DNA of 47,599 nt from Spirochaetota bacterium (GCA_016932015.1 JAFGDQ010000037.1:83918-131516), one strand, 5' to 3'. Shown: positions 17,177-26,762, counted from the first letter of the stretch. The notes: generated from the sequence alone by a model not told the origin. Program-made: numbers and translations.

Positions 17177-18490
17177 ATGCCCCTCCTTTTATCAAAGCTG
17201 AGGGAGATATCAGTATTTATCTATACTCTGATTTTACTGCTGATATTCAATCTATACTTCAATTTTAATTATGCCTGGGATGGAATTTCATTAATTGTAA
17301 GGATCTATCTGCTGGTTTTTTCATTCTATCTTGTCTTCATTTTTGCCTCTATTGATATCAGACAGCACATAAATGAATATTTTGTAAAATACGGTTCAAA
17401 AGGAAATATTATTCTTTTTATTGAGACAAGGATAATTCCGTTTCTGATTATTTTCTTTATTACAATATTATTTACACTTATTGACTATATAAGAGAAACC
17501 GACTGGCCATGGAACCCGATTCTGAGCCTGCTTAACGGCCGCTATTCAAATAATATTATCTACTCATGGCTTCTTCTCATGATTATAAGACTCAGGAAGA
17601 AACCCAGCATTACAATACCTATTTTTCTTGGAATTATGATGATTTACGGTATGCTTGATAAAATGTATTACTCTGCATTTGAAAGCGGTCCGGCAATATC
17701 CGGTATTAAAATAGTTAAATTTATAATTTTCTTCTCATTTCTTTTTACGGAATTCTACAGTACATTAAAAAGTATCTTAATTTCAATTATTATAAGCATA
17801 TTCTTTTATATGTCCATCTTTGCCTCATATTCAATGATTTTACATTTTACTGAAAGTCCAAGCAATGTTAACAATGAAGCAGGCCTTATTATTCTAAGAA
17901 TGGGATATAATTATCCTGCTGAAAGATTAAAAAAAGTAATACTGAAAACCCATAACTATAATCTATTGAAAGAATTGCTAACTTTACTAAAGAATAATAA
18001 CAGCAGTATTAATTTTTCTGAAAAAAACTGGGAAGATTTGTTATTATCCGGATCTGTTGAAATGGCTGATCTTATTTCTAAAGAGATAATCGATAAGAAA
18101 TTCGGCCTTTCGTATGCAAAGATGATTGATTTCGCGGAAAAAAAAGCAGGCGGTGAACCCGGTAAACTTGCGAATGCTGAATATTTTACAAGACTGTTCG
18201 CAAAGTACTATGCTGATAATGAAGAAGATTTTTTAAAAAGATTAAAGAACTCCGGACAGTCTTTTAAAATATGGAGCCTGATGGTATTAAAGGAAAATAA
18301 AAGTATTAATTCAATACCGTTACTTCTTTACTATTTGACAGATATTGATGAAACTATTTCAGACAATGCTTATAAAGCTTTAAAAGCTATTACAGATATG
18401 GATCCGGCTTCAGCACTTGAAAAGAAAAAAAATGACCCTGACATAATCGGGATTTTTAACAAATACTATATTAAACATACCGGCATTTAA
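17177..18490 (+). CDS. multi-pass membrane protein with C-terminal helical (HEAT-like) domain
   Basis: Not a family I recognise. The N-terminal half (about 1-235) has roughly six strongly hydrophobic segments (ISVFIYTLILLLIFNLYF near 11-28 is the first). The C-terminal half (about 250-437) is soluble and helical; its last part (SINSIPLLLYYLTDIDETI, then DNAYKALKAITDMD) reads like a HEAT/armadillo repeat. No catalytic motif is visible. It starts 3 bases after the CrtC-like gene, suggesting a joint role at the membrane. It converges on nth with a 38-bp gap that has no obvious terminator. Confidence 0.72.
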   Translation: MPLLLSKLREISVFIYTLILLLIFNLYFNFNYAWDGISLIVRIYLLVFSFYLVFIFASIDIRQHINEYFVKYGSKGNIILFIETRIIPFLIIFFITILFTLIDYIRETDWPWNPILSLLNGRYSNNIIYSWLLLMIIRLRKKPSITIPIFLGIMMIYGMLDKMYYSAFESGPAISGIKIVKFIIFFSFLFTEFYSTLKSILISIIISIFFYMSIFASYSMILHFTESPSNVNNEAGLIILRMGYNYPAERLKKVILKTHNYNLLKELLTLLKNNNSSINFSEKNWEDLLLSGSVEMADLISKEIIDKKFGLSYAKMIDFAEKKAGGEPGKLANAEYFTRLFAKYYADNEEDFLKRLKNSGQSFKIWSLMVLKENKSINSIPLLLYYLTDIDETISDNAYKALKAITDMDPASALEKKKNDPDIIGIFNKYYIKHTGI

Positions 18491-18528
18491 AATTACCTGT
18501 GATTAAATAGTCAAAAAATATTAATTTA

Positions 18529-19170
18529 TTAGATTAAAGACATTTCCTTCTTACCGAAATCGCACAATTTATTTACCGGACAGTCATTGCATTCAGGATT
18601 TCTGGCCGGACAGATATTACGTCCGTGTTTTATTAATAAAAGATGTGCCTTAATCCAGTATTTCCGGGGAATAAAAGACATAAGTGCCGTTTCAACTTTT
18701 ACCGGATCAGGAGAATCTATGAAGCCGATCCTGTTCGAAATTCTAAGAACATGAGTATCAACAGCTATAGCAGGCTTGTTATAGCCTATTGATAAAATTA
18801 CATTAGCTGATTTTCGTCCTACTCCCGGCAGCCTGATTAATTCCTCCATCGTATCAGGCAGTTTGCCTTTGAACTCATTTATCACCATTTTTGATAATTT
18901 TATGATATTTCCTGTTTTTGTCTTATAAAGGCCCACCCCTCTGATAATATTTTCAACATCGGATATTGAAGCATTTGCCAGTTTTCTGAAATCCGGGTAT
19001 TTTTTAAATAATGCCGGAGTCACAGAATTTACCTGTTTATCAGTAGTCTGGGCGGAAAGCACTACTGCGATTGTTAACTCGTAAAGGCCTGAAAAAGATA
19101 AATCAGCTTTTGTTTCCCCGTAATACACTGCCAGCTTCTCTATTATTTTTACAGCTCTTGTTCGGTTCAT
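18529..19170 (-). CDS. nth: endonuclease III (DNA glycosylase/AP lyase)
   Basis: Base-excision repair enzyme removing oxidised pyrimidines. The helix-hairpin-helix LPGVGRKSANVIL carries catalytic K120, and D138 lies in AVDTHVLRISNRIGF. The 4Fe-4S cluster cysteines are C187, C194, C197 and C203 (ICPARNPECNDCPVNKLC), the same positions as in the E. coli enzyme. Length 213 is normal. It stands alone on the minus strand and converges on the membrane-protein gene. Confidence 0.97.
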   Translation of the reverse strand: MNRTRAVKIIEKLAVYYGETKADLSFSGLYELTIAVVLSAQTTDKQVNSVTPALFKKYPDFRKLANASISDVENIIRGVGLYKTKTGNIIKLSKMVINEFKGKLPDTMEELIRLPGVGRKSANVILSIGYNKPAIAVDTHVLRISNRIGFIDSPDPVKVETALMSFIPRKYWIKAHLLLIKHGRNICPARNPECNDCPVNKLCDFGKKEMSLI

Positions 19171-19474
19171 AATTTTGTTATTTTGTAATATTGCAGATTA
19201 TTTATAATTACTCTAACTTTCCAGGCAAAAAATTATTATAATTATATCAGATGGCCATGACAAAAATAAAGCCTGTGATAGCTAAATTAAGAATTCAGGC
19301 ACGAGATTTTATTTCGAACTTTTTATACTGTTATTATGAATTCGATGTTTTATTTAAAAATAATATTTACTTTATGGCCGATAATAGATAATAGCAGAAT
19401 AATGTCATTAATTTAATGACCTTTCTGAAAAATACTATTTTCAGGCCAGAATTACAGTTAATTACACACTTTTA
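19171..19474. other. 304-bp non-coding gap between divergent genes
   Basis: AT-rich spacer between nth (minus) and the acidic 829-aa gene (plus), without a plausible gene. It must hold both promoters. Its one clear structure is the perfect palindrome at 19404-19420, described separately. Confidence 0.5.
19404..19420. promoter_or_regulatory. 17-bp perfect palindrome, candidate operator
   Basis: GTCATTAA, one central T, TTAATGAC: eight-base arms matching perfectly. It lies 55 bases before the ATG of the acidic 829-aa gene, where a dimeric regulator could act. It has no GC-rich stem or T run, so it is not a terminator. Regulator unknown. Confidence 0.4.
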
Positions 19475-21964
19475 ATGAAGAAATTTGATCAAAATACAAC
19501 TCCTGTAATAGAAACAGAAACCTGTCAGGAGACAGGCAGCATTCCTGAAACAGTTATCAATACTATTGCTGCAGATGAAAGGATAGAAGAATATTCTGTT
19601 ATTGATATAGACTCTATTGAAAATGATGAAAAATCAGGGAGCTCAAACTTCAGAAGGATTAAGCCTCTGACAATAGTTGATGAACTTGAGAACGGAATAA
19701 TAAAGGACAATAAAATACAAAATGTCCCATCAATAAACATAGGCAGACTTGCCAGCCGTATCAATACTTTAAACTCCGTTCGAAAAAAGAAAAAACCGGC
19801 CACTGATGAAACTCATCCTGACGAGAAAAAAAATGCGGTATCTGATGAAGAAAAACATATGGTATTCGATGAGGACGAAACTATTGCTTCATCAGTACCT
19901 GATAATAACGGAATTGAAACAACTGAAACCGAAGAGATCGGAACAGATATTGTCAGCGGTTATACTGAATATACATTCCCTGAAAAAACGGACATGGAAG
20001 CTGAAGAGACCCGGGACACAGACCTGGAAGATAAATTTGATTTTTCAGAATCAACAACTGATATTGAAGAAGAATTAGATGAATATATAAACAAAACCGT
20101 TGATTCTGACTTACTTGAGTTTGAGGAAATATTTTTAGAAGAAGAAAAGCCTGAACAAAAAGATATAATCGATGAATTGTCTCCTTCTGAAACAGAAACT
20201 CCCGACCTGGAATTAGCGGAGAATACAGAAGATACAGAAAAGGAAATAATTGCTGATACTGCAGCTGAGATAGAAGAAAAACCGGAACGGGAAAATATCG
20301 TTAAAGCACAACAGGAAATAACATTCGAAAAGCCCCGGAATGATTATTCTATTCCGGAACAGCCCTCTGAACCGGCAAAGGATCACTATGTTTCAATTGA
20401 AATACCGGATAACTTACTGGGTAAAATCCCGAAAAATTTTAATATCGACGAACTTGGAAAAATTGATTTAAACGAAGCCGAAATCATTGCTTCAGAGGAT
20501 TTTCTCTCGTTAACTAAAGGTGAAATTATTGAGGGACTTGAGGACCTTGATATTTTCAGGGAAGAGAACACTGATGCCGGGACGCCGGAGTCCGCTGCAG
20601 ACGAACCGGATAATATACCTGTAAAAGAAGAACTTATTTCCAGAGAGTATGGCTCTGATGAAACAGATAAAGATGAAACTGATAAACAGGAGCCTGCAGA
20701 GAAAGCGCTTAAAAAAAGCCCTGCCGATGACATCAACTCTGTAGAAACAGCTGTCATAGAAAAAACTGGCCAGCAGTCCGGCATTGAAACAGATGAATCC
20801 CATCAGGTTACAAAGGAACCGGAGAATGTAATAGTAGAAAACTCTGCGGAATCAGCAGCGGCGGCATCAAAAGAAGAAGAAAAAGAAAAAGAAAAAGAGA
20901 GTAAAAAAAATTCATCAGAATCAACAGTTAAAGAATTTCAAAAGAGTGATACTAACATTGAAGAAAATGATAATTCTCTCGATGATCCTTTATTAATTGA
21001 AGAAATAGAAGTAGAAGAAGAACCACTTCAGAATAAAAGAAAAATAAATAAAATAAATTCAGATTATGAATATATACCTCCCGGGGACAGGAAGGAAAAA
21101 GTCCTCTTCATAGACAGTGAAGATAATTCTTCTTCGAATCCGGACAATAATGCCTTCGAAAAAGATGAACTGGAGTACCTGTCAACCGGAATAATCGATA
21201 CAGCGGACGGAATATCAAAACAGCTCCTTGAATCTGATATTTCAGACAGAAAGGAAGTTACTGGACTGATAAGAGATAATTATCCTACTTTTGTTGATTT
21301 ATTAAAAGAGAATGAGGATAATCCAAAATATTTCAGCGATGACATTGATTTTGTTGATTCTTCATTTATGAACAGAAACAATGTCAGCGCAATTCCCGAT
21401 GAGATGGAAAACCTTGAATCAATTGAGTTGGAGAAGAGTACTTCCTATGAGACCGCTACTGGCCTAATCCCTGAAGAGATCAAAATAATTGAGAACCAGC
21501 TCTTTGATATAGACATATTCAATACCGGACACGAAGAACCTGTTGAAAAAATAACTGGATTTGATCAGCTTCCAGATGATACAATTACATTAAGCAATTA
21601 TAAATATATACTCCCTTTTCCCGAGAGTCTTAACGAAGAAGAAAAAAAGAGTATTGAAGGCGAACTATACAATAAAAACGCCTTAATTCTTGAAGAGGAT
21701 GTTGAAAAAATAAAGAAAAAGTTAGAGGACTCAATGAAAAAGCAAATCGAAGAGACCATTCAGGATATTACAGATAAAATAACAATCTATGAAGAAAATA
21801 AAAAAAATAATAACGATACATTAACGGCTAAAGAAGATATAAAAAAACTCCTCAAATATTTAAATGATTTATTCGATCAACTGCCGGAAAAATCGGTAAA
21901 AGATTTTGCTGATTCTGAATATTATAATCTTTACAAGAAAGTATTAGATGACATGGAAAAATAA
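19475..21964 (+). CDS. very acidic, largely disordered 829-aa protein of unknown function
   Basis: No known domain recognised. The first 600 residues or so are extremely rich in Glu, Asp, Ser and Thr with few hydrophobic clusters, so mostly intrinsically disordered; a short lysine/glutamate tract (about 466-475) is encoded by near-repeated AAAGAA units. Short ordered islands occur (PDNLLGKIPKNFNIDELGKI near 312; LIRDNYPTFVDLLKENEDNP near 602). The last 120 residues are a charged helical or coiled-coil region (LEEDVEKIKKKLEDSMKK onward). No signal peptide. The next gene starts 2 bases after the stop and also begins with an acidic disordered region, so the two probably work together. Confidence 0.8.
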   Translation: MKKFDQNTTPVIETETCQETGSIPETVINTIAADERIEEYSVIDIDSIENDEKSGSSNFRRIKPLTIVDELENGIIKDNKIQNVPSINIGRLASRINTLNSVRKKKKPATDETHPDEKKNAVSDEEKHMVFDEDETIASSVPDNNGIETTETEEIGTDIVSGYTEYTFPEKTDMEAEETRDTDLEDKFDFSESTTDIEEELDEYINKTVDSDLLEFEEIFLEEEKPEQKDIIDELSPSETETPDLELAENTEDTEKEIIADTAAEIEEKPERENIVKAQQEITFEKPRNDYSIPEQPSEPAKDHYVSIEIPDNLLGKIPKNFNIDELGKIDLNEAEIIASEDFLSLTKGEIIEGLEDLDIFREENTDAGTPESAADEPDNIPVKEELISREYGSDETDKDETDKQEPAEKALKKSPADDINSVETAVIEKTGQQSGIETDESHQVTKEPENVIVENSAESAAAASKEEEKEKEKESKKNSSESTVKEFQKSDTNIEENDNSLDDPLLIEEIEVEEEPLQNKRKINKINSDYEYIPPGDRKEKVLFIDSEDNSSSNPDNNAFEKDELEYLSTGIIDTADGISKQLLESDISDRKEVTGLIRDNYPTFVDLLKENEDNPKYFSDDIDFVDSSFMNRNNVSAIPDEMENLESIELEKSTSYETATGLIPEEIKIIENQLFDIDIFNTGHEEPVEKITGFDQLPDDTITLSNYKYILPFPESLNEEEKKSIEGELYNKNALILEEDVEKIKKKLEDSMKKQIEETIQDITDKITIYEENKKNNNDTLTAKEDIKKLLKYLNDLFDQLPEKSVKDFADSEYYNLYKKVLDDMEK

Positions 21965-21966
21965 AA

Positions 21967-24039
21967 ATGGGATTATTAGAAAAAGCTTTCAAATACAAAA
22001 AAGAGATCAACAGTAAAGGGAAAACAACTCTGATTGACACAATTGAAGGTCCGGCTGAAACGGAAATGCTGTACGAAGATGATGATATTCCTGAAGCAGA
22101 TGAAAGCGGAGATATAAATTTTGTACTTTCCGATGACAGTCATGATAATGAAGACCTTTTTCAGTTGCCGGATGACGACGATGATTTTTCACCGCTTGAT
22201 GCGCTCAGCCAGCAGAAAGTAAAGATAATCAAGGATGAAGACATCACAGAAAATGAACTCAGGAAACAAAAGAGTAATAAAAATGAAATACAGCTGACTC
22301 CCGATACTAAACTTACCCCGTTAACGCCTGATGATGACCCGATAATACCTGCTGATGTGGAATCGCTTAATATTAATATTGATGAAAATATCCCTGAAGA
22401 TGATTACAGTTTACAGGATGAGAATATTGATATCCCTGAAATTGAACCTGAAATAATTGACGAGGAAAATACGGCAGACGATAATGAACAAACGGATGTT
22501 AAGGATGAAGATCCGGATGCATACCCCTTTTCAGATACGGAAATTTATTCCGGGACTAATAATTTCAGCACCTCGCAGGATATTGCCGCCGGAATAGGAG
22601 AGAAATATCAAACACAATTTGAGATCAAGAAAGAAATTTCAAAATCTGAATCAAAGAAAACACTGTTTGAAGTAGTTATTTTTTCTGTAATGGGACAAAT
22701 AGTAACCTCGTCAGTTTCAATTCTGATAAAAAATGCAGACAATAACTGGATTATTGCGGATTCAAATAAATCAAAAACTGAGTATGAATCAATTGTATTT
22801 GATTCAGGATCAGGAATAATGAAAAATCTGCGGAAAAACATAATTGATATAGAAAACTATAAGGACGATCCTGATTGCCTGGTACAGTACAATGATTTAA
22901 AATTAATAAATACGCGCTTATTGTTTCCCTGGACATATAAAAGCAGTGTATCCGGAATCCTTACTTTAGGCCACAAAATTACAGATGAAGATTATACGGA
23001 AGAAGAAAAAGAAATAATCCAATCGATATGCGAAGCAGCTGCCATTGAATTTAAAAAGCTGGATAAGATTGAAAAGCTGAAGAAAGATATTGAAAAAGCA
23101 CAATCGGATTTATCATTCAGCCTGAAGTTAGATTCAATATCTGAAAAAATATATTCAAGCGCCGACTTAAGGGAAATAAAAAAGATTTTAAAACCTGACT
23201 TTGATGAGATCGGCATAACAGGCTATTCTTTTTTTATCAGGAATTTTATTAAGAAAAATTATATATCTGTAATCAATAGCGAAGACAGTACTCCGGCTGA
23301 AGATGAAAATGTACATTCCATTGCAGAGTCCTGTCCTTTTATTACATTGATAAAAAGCCAAAAAACCGTATTACATATTGAAGATTACAATGTTTCAGAA
23401 ATTGTAAAAAGCGCATTTTCAGAAGAACAAATAAAAAAAATGTCATGCCTGTGGGTAGTCCCTTTTAAAACCGGAAATATATTAGCCGGTTTTCTGACAA
23501 TCTTTAAAGTCAAAGATATATTATTAAATGAAGAATTAAGGCCGGAAACTGATAATAAACTCTGCAATCTGTCTGCTGGTCTGATTCCGGCAATAATTAA
23601 CATTATGAATGCGGATATTGAAAAAAACAGACACATTGACCATGTAGAAGGATTATTTTATAGAATTAACAAGGAACTGAAAAAATCCAGGGAACTGAAT
23701 ATCCCCATAACTATGGTTGTAATTTCAATTAAAAATTTCAAAAGATATGAAAATATTTTCGGCTTTGAAAAATCCAGGGAACTTATAAATCATTTCTCCG
23801 GGCTTATTGTAAGCAGATTATCAGAAACTGATTTTTCAGCAAGATATGACAGGAATAAATTTTTACTGCTTCTGCCAGGCAAAGACAAAAAGTTTGCATC
23901 AGCCCTTGCGAATACGATAAGAAATGAATTCATGCAGAAATTCAGGAAAAATGAAATGCAGATTTTAATTACTTTCCTTCTTTCGGAATCACCTCTTGAT
24001 GGAGATGATTTACAAAGTTTCACAAATAATATGGATTAA
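21967..24039 (+). CDS. GAF-domain protein ending in a GGDEF-like domain without active-site motif
   Basis: 690 aa, cytosolic. A short N-terminal motif (MGLLEKAFKYKKEINSKGK) leads into an acidic disordered region (about 20-215). GAF-like folds follow at about 220-365 and 385-535, with an intervening helix (about 365-395). Residues about 540-685 follow a GGDEF diguanylate-cyclase fold (LNIPITMVVISIKNFKRYEN), but the signature loop is RYDRNKF (626-632) where RYGGDEF is expected, so cyclase activity is very unlikely. It may instead bind nucleotide or act as a scaffold. It is 2 bases after the acidic 829-aa gene and convergent with the M23 peptidase gene. Confidence 0.82.
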   Translation: MGLLEKAFKYKKEINSKGKTTLIDTIEGPAETEMLYEDDDIPEADESGDINFVLSDDSHDNEDLFQLPDDDDDFSPLDALSQQKVKIIKDEDITENELRKQKSNKNEIQLTPDTKLTPLTPDDDPIIPADVESLNINIDENIPEDDYSLQDENIDIPEIEPEIIDEENTADDNEQTDVKDEDPDAYPFSDTEIYSGTNNFSTSQDIAAGIGEKYQTQFEIKKEISKSESKKTLFEVVIFSVMGQIVTSSVSILIKNADNNWIIADSNKSKTEYESIVFDSGSGIMKNLRKNIIDIENYKDDPDCLVQYNDLKLINTRLLFPWTYKSSVSGILTLGHKITDEDYTEEEKEIIQSICEAAAIEFKKLDKIEKLKKDIEKAQSDLSFSLKLDSISEKIYSSADLREIKKILKPDFDEIGITGYSFFIRNFIKKNYISVINSEDSTPAEDENVHSIAESCPFITLIKSQKTVLHIEDYNVSEIVKSAFSEEQIKKMSCLWVVPFKTGNILAGFLTIFKVKDILLNEELRPETDNKLCNLSAGLIPAIINIMNADIEKNRHIDHVEGLFYRINKELKKSRELNIPITMVVISIKNFKRYENIFGFEKSRELINHFSGLIVSRLSETDFSARYDRNKFLLLLPGKDKKFASALANTIRNEFMQKFRKNEMQILITFLLSESPLDGDDLQSFTNNMD

Positions 24040-24087
24040 TTCCGGCTTAATATTTAATTGCCGGGCAGAACATAATAAGAAGATATT

Positions 24088-25038
24088 TTATCTATTCAGT
24101 AAAATAACAGGATTAATAGGCCTGTTTTCTTTTCGTACCTCAAAATGAAGATGAGGGCCGGTAGACCTTCCGGAATTTCCGGACAGGGCAATAACCTGTC
24201 CTCTTTTTACATCTTCACCCTTTTTTACCAATACTTTTTTTAAGTGACCGTAATAAGTGGAATAACAATTTTCGTGTTTAATTTTGACCAGTAATCCGTA
24301 ACCGCCGTCATTGCCTGTGAATATCACTTTGCCGCTGCGGGAGGCATATATTTTGCTGCCTATCGGGCATGCAAGATCAATTCCTGTGTGAAATGCGAAT
24401 TTTTTGTCAAAGGGATCTATTCTACGCCCGAAGGCTGATGTTTTTCTGGCAGTTTTTAAAGGGTTCGCGAAACCAACTCCGAGCAGCAGAGATCTTTCTA
24501 TTTGCGACATTTTTGCTGAAGGAATAAAAATATATTCCTTATCAATTTTTCCATTATCTGTTAATTTGTTCACACGCTGAATATATTTTTTATGCACTCC
24601 TGTTTTCCGTGAAATTGTATCTAATGTATCCTTCGTTTCTGTCTTGTATAATATCCCCCTCATATTTGACAAATGTATTATTTCTCCCTGAGAAATATCC
24701 TTAACTGATACAAGAGAATTGATACTTGATAAAGTATCCATATTTAGTGAAGATTTTGCCATAATATTCCAGAAATTCTCATTTTTCCTGACTTTATAAG
24801 TAAAGAACCTCAGTTCGGGAAGGTTTTCCGGATCATTATTCCGCTTAATAATGGATATTGATTTTCGAATATCATTTCTGATTTCTTTGATAATTTCGTT
24901 TTTCGGATTTAACGATTCAAGTTTTATTATGGAATCCGTCCTGGTTGTCTCCGAAGACGCAGGTTTAGCGGAGAAATATAAGAAAAAAATATAGACTAAA
25001 ACAAAGATATATTTAAATATTGACTGTATTTTCATCAT
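24088..25038 (-). CDS. LysM and M23 peptidoglycan endopeptidase
   Basis: Envelope metallo-endopeptidase, 316 aa. An N-terminal signal peptide or anchor (about 1-27, ending PASSE) is followed by a linker, a LysM-like domain (about 78-125, FTYKVRKNENFWNIMAKSS), a second LysM-like segment (about 128-173) and an M23 catalytic domain (about 190-316). The zinc ligands are complete: H217 and D221 (HTGIDLA) and H298 in HLHFE, with H265 and H296 as catalytic histidines. It should cut peptide cross-links in the periplasm. The bactofilin gene lies about 1.3 kb away on the other strand, and bactofilin-M23 partnerships shape cells in several bacteria. Start could be either of two tandem ATGs. Confidence 0.92.
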   Translation of the reverse strand: MMKIQSIFKYIFVLVYIFFLYFSAKPASSETTRTDSIIKLESLNPKNEIIKEIRNDIRKSISIIKRNNDPENLPELRFFTYKVRKNENFWNIMAKSSLNMDTLSSINSLVSVKDISQGEIIHLSNMRGILYKTETKDTLDTISRKTGVHKKYIQRVNKLTDNGKIDKEYIFIPSAKMSQIERSLLLGVGFANPLKTARKTSAFGRRIDPFDKKFAFHTGIDLACPIGSKIYASRSGKVIFTGNDGGYGLLVKIKHENCYSTYYGHLKKVLVKKGEDVKRGQVIALSGNSGRSTGPHLHFEVRKENRPINPVILLNR

Positions 25039-25282
25039 ATTAGTACGATATTATTTTCGTGTTTCAAATATTGTATTAAAATTTCTGTTAGCAATATTCC
25101 GCCTCATTAATATAATCGGATATTTTCTTATCCGGTTATAGTGTATTTTATACTGTAAACAGCTTTAAATTTAACTGAAAATTAAAACCGGTGGCCTGAT
25201 TTAATATATAAATTGTTATTGAAATTTTAGGATTTATCGGGTAAATAAGTATAATTTATTAACTGAATTAAAGGATTTTGCA

Positions 25283-26203
25283 ATAAGCCTTCAGTATCCG
25301 GATAATGTCCCTCAGGATATTCATTTAAGGCTTTGGGAAGCAGCAGATTTAAAAGTATATTTTTCCAGCCTAAAGGGAAGAATCCCGGAATGGATCAAAA
25401 AACATATAATTTATGAATATATAACTCAAATGCCAGAAAGAAATAAAAAAGCTGAAGATATTGTTAAAACCATTAAACTTCTTGAAAGTATTTTTAAAAC
25501 AAACAGGAATGAACTGAAAAAAGCCCAGATAAGAAGAGACATTAATAAGCTGAGAAGCCAGCTTAAAGAAATTTATCCTGATTCTGATTTAAAGGATATT
25601 GAAAACACAATATATGCCAATTTAATGGCCAGCCCTGCGCCGGAAGAACATGCTATAACAAAATTTAAAAATTTAAGCAGTATTACAATCGAATTGTTTT
25701 CCAGCCATAAAGAAGACGCAGAAATAAATGAAGCCGCCAGTATCATGAAATATTTTCAGGAAAGAATATGGGTGGTAATATCGGATCAGCATGTAAAACT
25801 CGACTATACTAATTCCAGTGAACGCGACACGCTGTACAGAAAACTGGATGAATGCAACAGGGCATTTAAAACATTCTGCCAGACAATTGATGATATTGAA
25901 AAAACAAGATCAACAGAATATCTTAATCAGCTGCATTTGATGCGGGTTCGTCATGGAAGACTCTTTTTATTTGAAATACATCAATTTTTTAAATCAGTAA
26001 GACAATTCATCTCCAATTTAATTGCCAACTATGAATCCGGCGGTAATATGATACTGAATCCTGATGATATGATTCAATACGCGGAGTATGAGGAATATTC
26101 AACCTACGAAAACTGGTCTGTAATCAATGCTCTGATAAATATGCTTGAGTTTATAAATGAAGCTCTTGAATTGATCAATATCCCGAATTTAAAACAATAT
26201 TAA
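25283..26203 (+). CDS. helical protein of unknown function upstream of bactofilin (probable ATA start)
   Basis: The first ATG in frame is at 25430 (257 aa), but it has no Shine-Dalgarno sequence and the frame stays open and protein-like back to a stop at 25220-25222, adding ISLQYPDNVPQDIHLRLWEA and more. That extension has no ATG, GTG or TTG. An AAAGG at about 25269-25274 is 8 bases before ATA at 25283, so I place the start there (306 aa); 25430 is the conservative alternative. The protein is almost wholly helical and charged, with no signal peptide or known motif (DILNKLRSQLKEI-like helices early; FLFEIHQFFKSVRQFISNLI at about 210). Its place before the bactofilin and opposite the M23 peptidase suggests a role in envelope shape. 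Confidence 0.68.
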   Translation: MSLQYPDNVPQDIHLRLWEAADLKVYFSSLKGRIPEWIKKHIIYEYITQMPERNKKAEDIVKTIKLLESIFKTNRNELKKAQIRRDINKLRSQLKEIYPDSDLKDIENTIYANLMASPAPEEHAITKFKNLSSITIELFSSHKEDAEINEAASIMKYFQERIWVVISDQHVKLDYTNSSERDTLYRKLDECNRAFKTFCQTIDDIEKTRSTEYLNQLHLMRVRHGRLFLFEIHQFFKSVRQFISNLIANYESGGNMILNPDDMIQYAEYEEYSTYENWSVINALINMLEFINEALELINIPNLKQY

Positions 26204-26330
26204 AACATAATATTTTTAACTTTTTCTGAAAAGAATAAACGTTAAAAATAATTGTAAATTGACACTATACAAATGATTATTATTGTCGATAATCTATTTA
26301 ATGTAATATAATTTTTAAAATGAGGAAGAT

Positions 26331-26762
26331 ATGGCCATAGCAAAAAGCAGCGGTGATATTACAAATAATGTAATTGGTGAAAATTCTTACTTTACAGGTA
26401 ATTTTCATATAAACGGATCATTAAGAATTGACGGACGTTTCGAAGGGAAATACCTTCAGGCAGAACAGTTATACATCGGCCCACATGGTAAAATCAGGAC
26501 AAATATTAATGCCATATCCGTTATCGTTGAAGGCCTTGTGATTGGAAACATAAATGCATCAAACAGGGTTTTACTCATGCCGACAGCAAAAATCCTTGGA
26601 GATATAAAGACCCCTGAGCTGATCATTCAAAAAGGTGTTATTCTTGAAGGCAGGTGCACAATTTCAAATGACCTTAAGTCTTCGGCTAAAACCTTAATTG
26701 ATGCTGAATATCAGAAAAACAAAATAGTCCCCGAAGAATTCCTTGCAAAATCAAACAATTAA
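26331..26762 (+). CDS. bactofilin (polymer-forming cytoskeletal protein)
   Basis: A 143-aa bactofilin: short N-terminal tail, then a right-handed beta-helix core (about 15-115) built from repeats such as IGENSYFTGNFHINGSLRID and GRFEGKYLQAEQLYIGPHGK, then a short hydrophilic tail. Bactofilins form nucleotide-free filaments that place cell-wall enzymes, often M23 peptidases, and help set cell shape. A GAGGAAG ribosome site precedes the ATG. A possible promoter is TTGTCG (26283-26288) with TATAAT (26307-26312), spacing 18. pdxA overlaps its last codons by 20 bases. Confidence 0.93.
   Translation: MAIAKSSGDITNNVIGENSYFTGNFHINGSLRIDGRFEGKYLQAEQLYIGPHGKIRTNINAISVIVEGLVIGNINASNRVLLMPTAKILGDIKTPELIIQKGVILEGRCTISNDLKSSAKTLIDAEYQKNKIVPEEFLAKSNN

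Noticed and set aside
20386..20784. 132-aa Ser-rich antisense frame inside the acidic-protein gene
   Set aside because: The acidic gene's GAA/GAT-rich codons read as Ser/Phe codons on the other strand; this is compositional.
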